Shown piece after piece: positions 5,422 through 11,856 of a DNA stretch of 16,489 nt. The stretch lies in the NCBI RefSeq assembly GCF_025567385.1, contig NZ_JAOQJU010000045.1, positions 1-16,489 on the forward strand, read 5' to 3'. The stretch comes from Claveliimonas acetigenes (lineage in GTDB: Bacteria > Bacillota > Clostridia > Lachnospirales > Lachnospiraceae). The notes beneath the pieces were generated by a model that saw only the letters and a list, made by a program, of their open reading frames with translations, did no database searches and had not been told where the DNA came from. Position 1 is the first letter of the stretch; the number at the start of each line of letters is the position of its first letter. The position numbers and the translations under genes were made by a program.

Positions 5422-6309
5422 ATGCTATGGTTATGGCTTTTCATAAGTGGACTGATTTTAGTGATTGTCTTGTTACTTATCAAGATACATTTATTACGAA
5501 AATCTGCAAAAGAAATAGAATGTTCATTCGCTGAAAAGCTCATAACCGATAGTAATACTCTGATTGATATTTCAAGCAACGATAAATATATGTGTCATTT
5601 AGCAAATGAAATAAATATCCAGCTACGAAAGCTCCGAGCTGAACGCAGAAAATTTCAAAAAGGCGATATAGAATTAAAAAATGCTGTTACAAATGTTTCT
5701 CACGATTTACGCACACCGCTAACCGCAATATATGGCTATTTGGATTTACTTGAACAAGAAGAAAAAAGTGAAAAAGTGAATAGATATATTGCTGTCATAA
5801 AAAATCGTACAGAAATGCTAAAACAACTAACAGAAGAATTATTTCGTTATTCTGTGATTTTAACTTCAGAAGAAGATTTAAAAATTGAACCTATTACTAT
5901 TAACAATGTATTAGAGGAAAGTATCGCTTCATTTTATACAATTTTAAAAGAAAAGCAAATTTCTCCTAAGATTATCATTCCACAGAAAAAGATAGTTCGT
6001 AATCTTGACCGTTCCGCATTATCAAGAATATTTGCAAATTTATTGAATAATGTGGTCAAGTACAGTAATGGTGATTTAGAAGTTACATTATTTGAAAATG
6101 GAGAAATTCATTTTATAAACCATGCTTCAAATTTGACTGAAATAGAAGTTGGAAAATTATTTGACCGATTTTATACAGTTAATAATGCTAGAAATTCAAC
6201 TGGACTGGGATTGTCTATTTCAAAAGCATTAGTTGAAAAGATGAATGGTACAATTTCAGCCGAGTATAACAATGAAATGCTTAATATTTGCATTGTGTTT
6301 GATTTGTGA
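5422..6309 (+). CDS. Sensor histidine kinase with minimal sensing region
   Basis: A 295-residue kinase. One N-terminal hydrophobic segment (about 2-23) is followed at once by a basic cytoplasmic region, so there is practically no extracellular sensor. The phosphoacceptor is H94 in NVSHDLRTPLTAIYGYLDLL. The ATPase domain shows the N box around N206-N210 (FANLLNNVVKYS) and the G box STGLGLSISK (259-268). The usual DxGxG motif is replaced by FINHASNLTE, a variant I associate with kinases of peptide-antibiotic loci. ATG 5422 has AAAGGAG 9-10 bases upstream and lies 15 bases after the permease stop. The signal may come through the ABC transporter, as in BceS-type systems; that is inference. Confidence 0.92.
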   Translation: MLWLWLFISGLILVIVLLLIKIHLLRKSAKEIECSFAEKLITDSNTLIDISSNDKYMCHLANEINIQLRKLRAERRKFQKGDIELKNAVTNVSHDLRTPLTAIYGYLDLLEQEEKSEKVNRYIAVIKNRTEMLKQLTEELFRYSVILTSEEDLKIEPITINNVLEESIASFYTILKEKQISPKIIIPQKKIVRNLDRSALSRIFANLLNNVVKYSNGDLEVTLFENGEIHFINHASNLTEIEVGKLFDRFYTVNNARNSTGLGLSISKALVEKMNGTISAEYNNEMLNICIVFDL

Positions 6310-6323
6310 AAATAACTTTTTAT

Positions 6324-6354
6324 AGCAGTTAGTCTTATGATTGACTGCTTTTTT
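6324..6354 (+). terminator. Rho-independent terminator after the histidine kinase
   Basis: An 11-bp stem (AGCAGTTAGTC with GATTGACTGCT, including two G-U pairs) with a 4-base loop is followed by a run of six T. The 39 bases 6324-6362 match 10040-10078 at 36 positions. It closes the cargo before the coupling ATPase gene. Confidence 0.85.
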
Positions 6355-6380
6355 CGTACCCAGAAAGGAGTGATTGATTT

Positions 6381-7775
6381 ATGCGTAAGATTTGGAATAA
6401 AGGACACCGTATCAGAGCCAGCGACAAGCACCTTGTTTACCATTTTTCCATAGGAACGCTTCTGTTTATATTTGTGGCGGTTCTCCTGCTACTGAATATG
6501 AAACAGCTCATGCGTACCGATTGGGAGCATTTCAGCTTGTTAGAGAATGGCTTGACACTCTCCCCTTACAACTTCATAACCATACTGATAGCGACTGGTG
6601 CTTGTGTATTGGTCGCTTTTCTGTATTACCGCTTCTGTTACGACAGTTTCAAGAAGCTCCTGCACCGTCAAAAGCTGGCAAGAATGGTGTTGGAAAATAA
6701 GTGGTATGAAGCCGATACCGTACAAGACAGCGGTTTTTTTACTGACCTGCAAAGCAGATCAAGGGAAAAAATCGTCTGGTTTCCGAAGATTTATTATCAA
6801 ATGGAAAAGGGACTGCTCCATATCCGCTGTGAAATCACGTTGGGAAAATATCAAGACCAGCTTTTACGGTTAGAGGATAAATTGGAAAGTGGTTTGTATT
6901 GTGAGCTGACCGACAAGACCTTGCATGACGGATATATCGAATATACTCTGCTTTATGATATGATAGCGAACCGTATTACCATTAATGAAGTACGTGCAGA
7001 GAACGGCTGTCTTAGACTGATGAAAAATCTTGTCTGGGAATATGACGCACTTCCTCATGCTCTGATTGCTGGTGGGACTGGTGGCGGTAAAACCTATTTT
7101 CTGCTGACGCTCATTGAAGCCCTACTGCATACTGACGCTATCCTTTACATTTTAGACCCTAAGAACAGCGACCTTGCAGACTTGGGAACAGTCATGCCTA
7201 ATGTCTATCACACCAAAGAAGAAATGATTGAATGCGTCAATGCCTTTTATGAGGGCATGGTACGGCGAAGTGAGGAAATGAAGCAACACCCGAACTATAA
7301 GACGGGCGAAAACTACGCCTATCTGGGACTTCCACCCTGCTTTCTTATCTTTGATGAATATGTGGCGTTTTTTGAAATGTTGGGGACAAAAGAAAGCGTG
7401 AGCTTACTTAGCCAGTTAAAGAAAATCGTTATGTTAGGGCGACAAGCAGGTTATTTCCTTATTGTTGCCTGCCAGCGTCCAGACGCAAAGTATTTTTCAG
7501 ATGATATCAGAGATAACTTCAATTTCCGTGTGGGACTTGGGCGTATCAGCGAATTAGGTTACGGTATGCTGTTTGGTTCAGATGTGAAAAAGCAGTTTTT
7601 CCAGAAGCGTATCAAGGGGCGTGGCTATTGTGATGTGGGAACAAGTGTTATAAGTGAATTTTATACGCCTTTAGTCCCGAAAGGACATGATTTTTTGCAG
7701 ACTATCGGTTCTCTTGCACAAGCAAGGCAGGACGTGACGGCGACGTGCGAAGCGAAAGGCGACGGCACGGACTAG
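6381..7775 (+). CDS. FtsK/SpoIIIE-type coupling ATPase, TcpA / Tn916 Orf21-like
   Basis: A 464-residue conjugative coupling protein, close in length to Tn916 Orf21. It would link the relaxase-DNA complex to the membrane channel and pump DNA. Two N-terminal membrane segments (about 22-39 and 64-82) precede the cytoplasmic motor. Walker A is GGTGGGKT at 231-238, and Walker B is FLIFDE at 321-326 followed by YVAFF. Other family blocks are ILDPKNSDLADLG and IVACQRPDAKYFSDDIRDNF. ATG 6381 follows AAAGGAG at about 6364-6370. The last 15 codons are GC-rich and repetitive (GACG/GGCGAC motifs), unlike the rest, and run straight into the oriT region. The relaxase gene follows after 182 bases, as in Tn916. 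Confidence 0.94.
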   Translation: MRKIWNKGHRIRASDKHLVYHFSIGTLLFIFVAVLLLLNMKQLMRTDWEHFSLLENGLTLSPYNFITILIATGACVLVAFLYYRFCYDSFKKLLHRQKLARMVLENKWYEADTVQDSGFFTDLQSRSREKIVWFPKIYYQMEKGLLHIRCEITLGKYQDQLLRLEDKLESGLYCELTDKTLHDGYIEYTLLYDMIANRITINEVRAENGCLRLMKNLVWEYDALPHALIAGGTGGGKTYFLLTLIEALLHTDAILYILDPKNSDLADLGTVMPNVYHTKEEMIECVNAFYEGMVRRSEEMKQHPNYKTGENYAYLGLPPCFLIFDEYVAFFEMLGTKESVSLLSQLKKIVMLGRQAGYFLIVACQRPDAKYFSDDIRDNFNFRVGLGRISELGYGMLFGSDVKKQFFQKRIKGRGYCDVGTSVISEFYTPLVPKGHDFLQTIGSLAQARQDVTATCEAKGDGTD

Positions 7776-7779
7776 CCGT

Positions 7780-7806
7780 TGCTGGTGTGGCGAAGCCACG
7801 CCAGCA
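7780..7806 (+). repeat. 12-bp stem hairpin at the 5' edge of oriT
   Basis: TGCTGGTGTGGC (7780-7791), loop GAA, GCCACGCCAGCA (7795-7806); 11 Watson-Crick pairs and one G-T. No T run follows, so it is probably an oriT/relaxosome structure or processing signal rather than a standard terminator. Confidence 0.75.
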
Positions 7807-7812
7807 GGTAAA

Positions 7813-7837
7813 ACCCCTCGGTATCTAACAGAGGGGT
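7813..7837 (+). other. Predicted nic hairpin of oriT
   Basis: Arms ACCCCTC (7813-7819) and GAGGGGT (7831-7837) enclose GGTATCTAACA. The CTAACAG sequence at the loop/stem edge is the expected cleavage region for a MobT/NicK-type relaxase. The exact nick is inferred from the family. Confidence 0.8.
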
Positions 7838-7913
7838 ACGTTTGCAAATGGACAATAGACAAAAAACATAGGAAACATAAGGCTTATCGCATAGTTTCCT
7901 TGCAAAATTCAGA

Positions 7914-7940
7914 TGTGAAGTCGCCTTAAAAAACTTCACA
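7914..7940 (+). promoter_or_regulatory. 8-bp inverted repeat before the relaxase gene, possible operator or relaxase site
   Basis: TGTGAAGT (7914-7921) and ACTTCACA (7933-7940) are perfect inverse copies with an 11-base gap, ending 17 bases before the relaxase start. The relaxase has its own N-terminal helix-turn-helix, so autoregulation or accessory binding here is possible. No T run supports a terminator. Confidence 0.5.
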
Positions 7941-7957
7941 CTTTACAGATTGGGGGT

Positions 7958-9154
7958 ATGGTTCTGAATGAAGAACAAGGAATAAAAGAATTACGGGAGA
8001 AACGGATTGCTTACGGTATCTCACAAGGCAGGCTGGCGTTGGCTTCTGGTATCACAAGGGAATATCTCAACAAGATAGAAAGCGGAAAAATGAAGCCGTC
8101 AAAGGAACTTCTTAATACTCTGCAAAAGGAACTGGCAAAGTTCAATCCAGAAGCACCGCTTACCATGCTGTTTGATTATGTAAAAATCCGTTTTCCCACG
8201 CTGGATATACAGCACATCATCAAAGATATATTAAAACTGAATATCAACTATATGCTCCATGAAGATTACGGACATTACAGTTATACGGAGCATTATTCTT
8301 TAGGGGACATCTTTATCTATACGTCGGCTGACGAAGAAAAGGGTGTCCTTTTAGAGTTAAAGGGGCGAGGTTGCCGACAGTTTGAAAGTTACTTGCTGGC
8401 ACAGGAAAGAAGCTGGTATGACTTTCTCATGGACGCACTCGTAGACGGTGGTGTTATGAAGCGTATCGACCTTGCTATCAACGACCATATGGGCATTTTG
8501 GATATTCCAGAGCTTGCGGAAAAATGCAGGAAACGGGAATATATCGGAAAGTCCAGAAGTTACAAGTTTTACTTGTCGGGCGAGCTTATCAAGCATAGAG
8601 AGGACGACAGAGAATATATGGGGCGTACCCTTTATCTTGGTTCGCTGAAATCCGATGTGTATTTCTGTATCTATGAAAAGGACTATGAGCAGTACGTCAA
8701 GTTCGGGATACCGCTGGAAGAAGCCGATATTATTAACCGTTTTGAGATACGGCTTAGAAATGAACGAGCCTATTATGCAGTACGAGATTTGCTGACGTAT
8801 TATGACGCAGAGCAGACCGCCTTTTCTATCATCAACCAGTATGTGCGGTTTGTTGATGAAGAACCCGACAAACGAAAAAGCGACTGGAAACTCAATGACC
8901 GCTGGGCTTGGTTTATCGGCGATAACAGACAGAGCTTGAAGCTGACGACAAAGCCAGAGCCGTACACCTTAGACCGCACGTTGCGTTGGGTACAACGGCA
9001 GGTAGCACCGACCTTGAAAATGCTGAAAAAGATTGATAAGGGAAATGGTACAGATTACATGGAAACAATCGAACAGCAGGCAAAGCTCACAGAAAAGCAT
9101 GAAATGATAATCAAACAGCAGACGACCCCTGCAAAAGATTTAGTAGAAAGTTAG
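7958..9154 (+). CDS. MobT-family relaxase (Rep_trans), Tn916 Orf20-like
   Basis: A 398-residue relaxase that would nick oriT just upstream, stay on the 5' end and pilot the strand; in Tn916 and ICEBs1 the homologues also drive rolling-circle replication. Residues about 8-60 are an Xre-type helix-turn-helix (ISQGRLALASGITREYLNKIESGKMKPSKELL). The rest is the Rep_trans domain, including LLELKGRGCRQFESYLL, DLAINDHMGI and FEIRLRNERAYYAVRDLL. The catalytic tyrosine was not assigned. ATG 7958 follows GGGGG almost directly, which is short spacing for a ribosome site, so translation may be weak or the start slightly different. Length fits Tn916 Orf20. The next gene begins 12 bases after its stop. Confidence 0.93.
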   Translation: MVLNEEQGIKELREKRIAYGISQGRLALASGITREYLNKIESGKMKPSKELLNTLQKELAKFNPEAPLTMLFDYVKIRFPTLDIQHIIKDILKLNINYMLHEDYGHYSYTEHYSLGDIFIYTSADEEKGVLLELKGRGCRQFESYLLAQERSWYDFLMDALVDGGVMKRIDLAINDHMGILDIPELAEKCRKREYIGKSRSYKFYLSGELIKHREDDREYMGRTLYLGSLKSDVYFCIYEKDYEQYVKFGIPLEEADIINRFEIRLRNERAYYAVRDLLTYYDAEQTAFSIINQYVRFVDEEPDKRKSDWKLNDRWAWFIGDNRQSLKLTTKPEPYTLDRTLRWVQRQVAPTLKMLKKIDKGNGTDYMETIEQQAKLTEKHEMIIKQQTTPAKDLVES

Positions 9155-9165
9155 GAGTGATAAAA

Positions 9166-9300
9166 ATGTGGGTATTATTAAAAGATTTCCTGCTGGTATC
9201 TATGGGAATGGGTATCGGTGTAGTCTTGATGTGTATTTTGAATGTCGGCAAAGAAGCTGACTATGAAATGAAACAATTAAAAGAAAGCGAGGACAATTAA
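9166..9300 (+). CDS. Small membrane protein, DUF3789-like
   Basis: A 44-residue protein read directly from the sequence: start MWVLLKDFLLVSMGMGIGVV, a single transmembrane helix (about 8-26), then a charged tail with KEADYEMKQLKESEDN. ATG 9166 is preceded by AGGAG (9153-9157) eight bases upstream. The stop TAA ends at 9300, directly abutting the next ATG. Length, the MGMGIG core and the place after the relaxase gene fit the DUF3789 family of conjugative elements. Its role is unknown; it is probably translated together with its neighbours. Confidence 0.82.
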   Translation: MWVLLKDFLLVSMGMGIGVVLMCILNVGKEADYEMKQLKESEDN

Positions 9301-9522
9301 ATGAATTTCGGACAAAATTTGTATCAATGGTTTTTATCAAACGCACAGAGCTTAGTGCTTATGGCGATTGTGGTTATCGGTATCTACTTAGGGTTCAAGC
9401 GTGAGTTTTCCAAACTTATCGGCTTTTTGGTAGTTGCCTTGATTGCTGTCGGCTTGGTATTCAATGCTGGCGGTGTGAAAGATGTACTGTTAGAGCTGTT
9501 CAATAAGATTATCGGTGCATAA
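9301..9522 (+). CDS. Small TcpD-like conjugation membrane protein
   Basis: A 73-residue protein with two hydrophobic helices (about 17-30 and 38-53) separated by a short basic loop (GFKREFSK) and ending in an amphipathic segment (VKDVLLELFNKIIG). Such small two-helix proteins in this position are annotated as TcpD-family channel components in Tn916-like and pCW3-like systems. The ATG immediately follows the TAA of the preceding gene; the upstream purine-rich AAGCGAGGACA can serve as ribosome site. The fit rests on size, topology and location, not on a distinct motif. Confidence 0.75.
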   Translation: MNFGQNLYQWFLSNAQSLVLMAIVVIGIYLGFKREFSKLIGFLVVALIAVGLVFNAGGVKDVLLELFNKIIGA

Positions 9523-9529
9523 AATTTTA

Positions 9530-9558
9530 TTGTGGGGCTGATGTATGGGTGCTATAAT
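9530..9558 (+). promoter_or_regulatory. Predicted promoter of the SnoaL-like cargo gene
   Basis: TTGTGG (9530-9535), 17-base spacer, TATAAT (9553-9558) with an extended -10 TG at 9550-9551. The block AAAATTTTATTGT before and over the -35 resembles that at the first cargo promoter (2851-2888), with the same distances. Confidence 0.7.
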
Positions 9559-9589
9559 GTGAAAAAAGAAGTAATCGAGGTGTTCTATT

Positions 9590-10009
9590 TTGAATGAGAG
9601 AGAAAAAATTATTCGTTTATGGTTTGATATGTGGTTGAAACAGCAAGACTTAGGAATGGATAAAATTTTTACAGAAGATGTTGTTTATACGGAAAGCTGG
9701 TGTCCTAAATATGAAAATCTTAAAACAGTAAAACATTGGTTTAATGAATGGAATACTCGTGGTAAAGTCATTATTTGGGATATTAAACAGTTCTTTCATA
9801 AAGAAAATCAAACTGTCGTAGAATGGTATTTTAAAAATGAAATGAATACGGGAAGCGTTGAAGAATTTGACGGTATTTCCTTAATTGAATGGACAGAAGA
9901 TAACAAAATCAAATCATTAAAAGAATATGGTTGCAATCTGAATAACTATAATCCATATCAACACAGCGATAACCCTCAATTTAGAGATGAAAAAACAAAC
10001 TGGTTTTAA
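9590..10009 (+). CDS. SnoaL/NTF2-like protein, ICE cargo
   Basis: A 139-residue soluble protein with the SnoaL-like alpha+beta pattern: N-terminal helix (EREKIIRLWFDMWLKQQD), FTEDVVYTESW, a second helix region around KTVKHWFNEWN, then strands VVEWYFKNEM, FDGISLIEWTEDNKIKSLKEYG. Fold members range from isomerases to small-ligand binders, so no substrate is proposed. The start is TTG 9590 with GAGGTG about 6-7 bases upstream; the nearby ATG 9594 is out of frame. The gene is AT-rich compared with its neighbours and has its own promoter and terminator, so it is a separate cassette inserted between the TcpD-like gene and the ArdA region. Confidence 0.82.
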   Translation: MNEREKIIRLWFDMWLKQQDLGMDKIFTEDVVYTESWCPKYENLKTVKHWFNEWNTRGKVIIWDIKQFFHKENQTVVEWYFKNEMNTGSVEEFDGISLIEWTEDNKIKSLKEYGCNLNNYNPYQHSDNPQFRDEKTNWF

Positions 10010-10039
10010 AACTTAATCAAATTATATCCATATACATAA

Positions 10040-10070
10040 AGCAGTTAGTCTTAGGATTGACTGCTTTTTT
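10040..10070 (+). terminator. Rho-independent terminator after the SnoaL-like gene
   Basis: The same 11-bp stem as at 6324 (AGCAGTTAGTC with GATTGACTGCT), loop TTAG, then six T. Bases 10040-10078 match 6324-6362 with three differences. Confidence 0.85.
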
Positions 10071-10099
10071 CTTACCTAAAATCAGATTGGAGTGATGAC

Positions 10100-10396
10100 A
10101 TGAACGATATTTTTAAGGATATGCAGGCAAAAGTCGGCTGTGAATACATTTCCGACCTGCCCTCTTACAAGCGTAAGGTGTGGCAGGAAATGAAACGACT
10201 GAACCCTGCCGACTATGAAGAAAGACAGTTAGAAGATTTTTCAAAGTATGTGTTTGGTATGTCGTACCAGACCTTACAAGATGTGATGAAACAACAGAAA
10301 GGACGTGAGGAACAATGCAGGAAACAAGGGTGCTGGTGGAAACGAAAGGAACAACTGGCGAAGAAACAATATCATACTGGTTTGAACTGCCGATAG
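10100..10396 (+). CDS. Small hypothetical ICE protein upstream of ardA
   Basis: A 98-residue protein with no family I recognise. The first 70 residues look natural (MNDIFKDMQAKVGCEYISDL, YKRKVWQEMKRLNPADY, QLEDFSKYVFGMS) and are predicted helical and charged, with no membrane segment. ATG 10100 has GGAGTGATGAC upstream. From about residue 73 the frame overlaps the ArdA gene for 82 bases, and the tail (CRKQGCWWKRKEQ...) is rich in C, W, K and R, as expected from reading ArdA out of frame. A small indel may therefore have displaced the original stop, or the overlap is real. The position just ahead of ardA suggests a shared transcript. Confidence 0.65.
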   Translation: MNDIFKDMQAKVGCEYISDLPSYKRKVWQEMKRLNPADYEERQLEDFSKYVFGMSYQTLQDVMKQQKGREEQCRKQGCWWKRKEQLAKKQYHTGLNCR

Positions 10397-10818
10397 ATGT
10401 TGCCGAGTTTGAAGAAAAGTTAGGTGTCGGTGCAGAAAGTGGGGATTACCGTATTATCGAAAAGGTGTTGCCTTATGCTGATGAAGTCCACGAACATACA
10501 AGCGTGTACCAGCTCAACGAATTAGATTTTATGTACCGCCAGCTTTCAAGTGATATGCAGGAAGAATATGTATCACTACTTACGGTGTTTGAAAATTTAG
10601 AAGCACTTTATATTTGCAGGAACGTGATTACGGTTTATCCCAACTGCAAAAGCATGATAGATGTTGCAAAGCAAAAGCTGATGAACGACCCGACGTTCAA
10701 ACATTTATCCGAGGACTGTCAAGCCTACTATTTTGACTTTGAAGCCTATGCTTCTCACTTGCAGGAACACGGGAAATTTTTAGTAACAGAACACGGTATC
10801 TTTGAACTGCCAGAGTAG
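10315..10818 (+). CDS. ardA: ArdA-like antirestriction protein (first copy)
   Basis: A 167-residue acidic protein. ArdA proteins mimic DNA and block type I restriction enzymes, protecting DNA that enters a new host. The C-terminal signature is visible (YYFDFEAYASHLQEHGKFLVTEHGIFELPE), aligning with the DYEAYGRDL...GIFEI end of Tn916 Orf18. The middle has regular hydrophobic/acidic spacing and EDCQAYYFDFEAY. ATG 10315 has GTGAGGAACA immediately upstream. It diverges clearly from the second ArdA just downstream, so this is not a recent tandem copy. The 82-base overlap with the preceding gene is unusual. Confidence 0.82.
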   Translation: MQETRVLVETKGTTGEETISYWFELPIDVAEFEEKLGVGAESGDYRIIEKVLPYADEVHEHTSVYQLNELDFMYRQLSSDMQEEYVSLLTVFENLEALYICRNVITVYPNCKSMIDVAKQKLMNDPTFKHLSEDCQAYYFDFEAYASHLQEHGKFLVTEHGIFELPE

Positions 10819-10835
10819 GAAATGAGGTGGTGCTT

Positions 10836-11339
10836 ATGATTGATGATATGGCGGTTTACATTGCTAATCTTGGCAAATACAATGAGGGCTATTTAGTCGG
10901 TGCTTGGTTCACATTTCCTATTGACGAGGAAGATGTAAAAGAAAAAATCGGCTTGAATGAACAGTATGAGGAATACGCTATCCATGATACCGACAACTTC
11001 CCTATTGCGATTGGCGAGTATGTTTCTATTGAAGAACTCAATGAGATGTATGAAATGATAGAGGAACTTCCCGACTATATCGTAGAGTGTCTGGACGAAT
11101 TTATCAGCCACTACGGGACGCTGGAAGAAGTCGTGGAACACAAGGACGATATTTATTATTATCCCGACTGTGAAACCATGACAGACGTTGCCTACTACTA
11201 CATAGACGAATTGCAGGCACTTGGGGATATTCCACCCAGCTTGCAGAACTACATTGACTATGAAGCCTACGGGCGAGATTTGGATATGGGCGGTTGCTTT
11301 ATTGAAACAAGCCGAGGTATGTGCGAGATACCATATTAA
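10836..11339 (+). CDS. ardA: ArdA antirestriction protein, Tn916 Orf18-like (second copy)
   Basis: A 167-residue protein very like Tn916 Orf18 (ArdA). The N-terminus VYIANLGKYNEGYLVGAWFT, FPIDEEDVKEKIGLNEQYEE and the C-terminus NYIDYEAYGRDLDMGG are close to the known protein. It is strongly acidic (many D/E), consistent with DNA mimicry against type I restriction complexes. ATG 10836 is preferred over GTG 10827 because GAGGTGG at 10825-10830 serves as its ribosome site. It lies 17 bases after the first ArdA stop, so both are probably made from one transcript ending at the hairpins after 11339. Confidence 0.92.
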   Translation: MIDDMAVYIANLGKYNEGYLVGAWFTFPIDEEDVKEKIGLNEQYEEYAIHDTDNFPIAIGEYVSIEELNEMYEMIEELPDYIVECLDEFISHYGTLEEVVEHKDDIYYYPDCETMTDVAYYYIDELQALGDIPPSLQNYIDYEAYGRDLDMGGCFIETSRGMCEIPY

Positions 11340-11381
11340 CGCTGGAAGATCTGCGACAAGCATTGTTGCTACTGACAGCGT
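11339..11381 (+). other. Structured intergenic element after ardA
   Basis: Outer arms ACGCTG (11339-11344) and CAGCGT (11376-11381) pair perfectly. Inside, GCGACAA (11353-11359) and TTGTTGC (11363-11369) form a hairpin with a 3-base loop and one G-T pair. It could be an RNA structure or a single-strand replication origin; no function is assigned. Confidence 0.5.
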
Positions 11382-11392
11382 ATTTCTCTTTT

Positions 11393-11425
11393 AAGGGACA
11401 GTCTGAAACATGGCTGTCCTTTTCT
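11393..11425 (+). terminator. Terminator-like hairpin between ardA and tcpE
   Basis: AAGGGACAG (11393-11401) pairs with CTGTCCTTT (11414-11422) over nine positions including one G-T, with a 12-base loop and a T-rich tail. It may partly end the ardA transcript before the TcpE-VirB4 genes; read-through must occur unless an unseen promoter follows. Confidence 0.65.
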
Positions 11426-11457
11426 ATTTAGAAACTTACGAAAGGAGCTGAAAGAAC

Positions 11458-11856
11458 TTGAAAAAGATTAAAAGCTACACGGGTATCTGGAACGTAGAAA
11501 AAGTCTTATATGCAATCAATGACTTTAACTTGCCCTTTCCCGTTACTTTTACACAGATTACATGGTTTGTGATTACGGAATTTATCATCATTCTGTTTGG
11601 GGATATTCCCCCACTTTCCATGATAGAGGGAGCGTTTCTCAAATACTTCGGTATTCCCGTTGCTCTCACTTGGTTTATGTCGCAGAAAACCTTTGACGGA
11701 AAGAAGCCGTACAGCTTTTTGAAATCACAGATAACCTATGCCCTGCGACCAAAAATCACTTATGCAGGAAAAGCCGTAAAACTGCATAAGCAGACCTTGA
11801 ATGAAACAATCACGGCAGTAAGGAGTGTGAACTATGTTCCCGATAAAATATATTGA
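11458..11856 (+). CDS. tcpE: TcpE-family conjugal transfer membrane protein, Tn916 Orf17-like
   Basis: A 132-residue membrane protein of the conjugation channel. Two hydrophobic stretches (about 20-45 and 46-75; ITWFVITEFIIILFG and IPVALTWFMS) are followed by a basic cytoplasmic end with DGKKPYSFLKSQITYALRPK, a strong TcpE-family feature. The start appears to be TTG 11458 with AAAGGAG 10 bases upstream. The stop lies inside the VirB4-type gene (23-base overlap), so the two are probably translationally coupled. The position directly before VirB4 matches Tn916. Confidence 0.88.
   Translation: MKKIKSYTGIWNVEKVLYAINDFNLPFPVTFTQITWFVITEFIIILFGDIPPLSMIEGAFLKYFGIPVALTWFMSQKTFDGKKPYSFLKSQITYALRPKITYAGKAVKLHKQTLNETITAVRSVNYVPDKIY

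Larger units (their letters stand above)
7776..7957 (+). other. oriT: Origin of transfer (oriT) region between coupling ATPase and relaxase
   Basis: A 182-base non-coding stretch in the position where oriT of Tn916 lies (between orf21 and orf20). It contains, in order, a 12-bp stem hairpin (7780-7806), a short hairpin with GTATCTAACAG in the loop and stem edge (7813-7837), a palindromic stretch with GGAAAC (7871-7876)/GTTTCC (7894-7899) arms around ATAAGGCTTAT, and an 8-bp inverted repeat (7914-7940). The CTAACAG hairpin matches what I recall of the Tn916 and ICEBs1 nic regions. Confidence 0.85.

Noticed and set aside
10893..11363. 156-residue minus-strand frame opposite the second ArdA gene
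   Set aside because: The plus strand encodes a well-conserved ArdA; the minus frame is a by-product of its acidic codon use.
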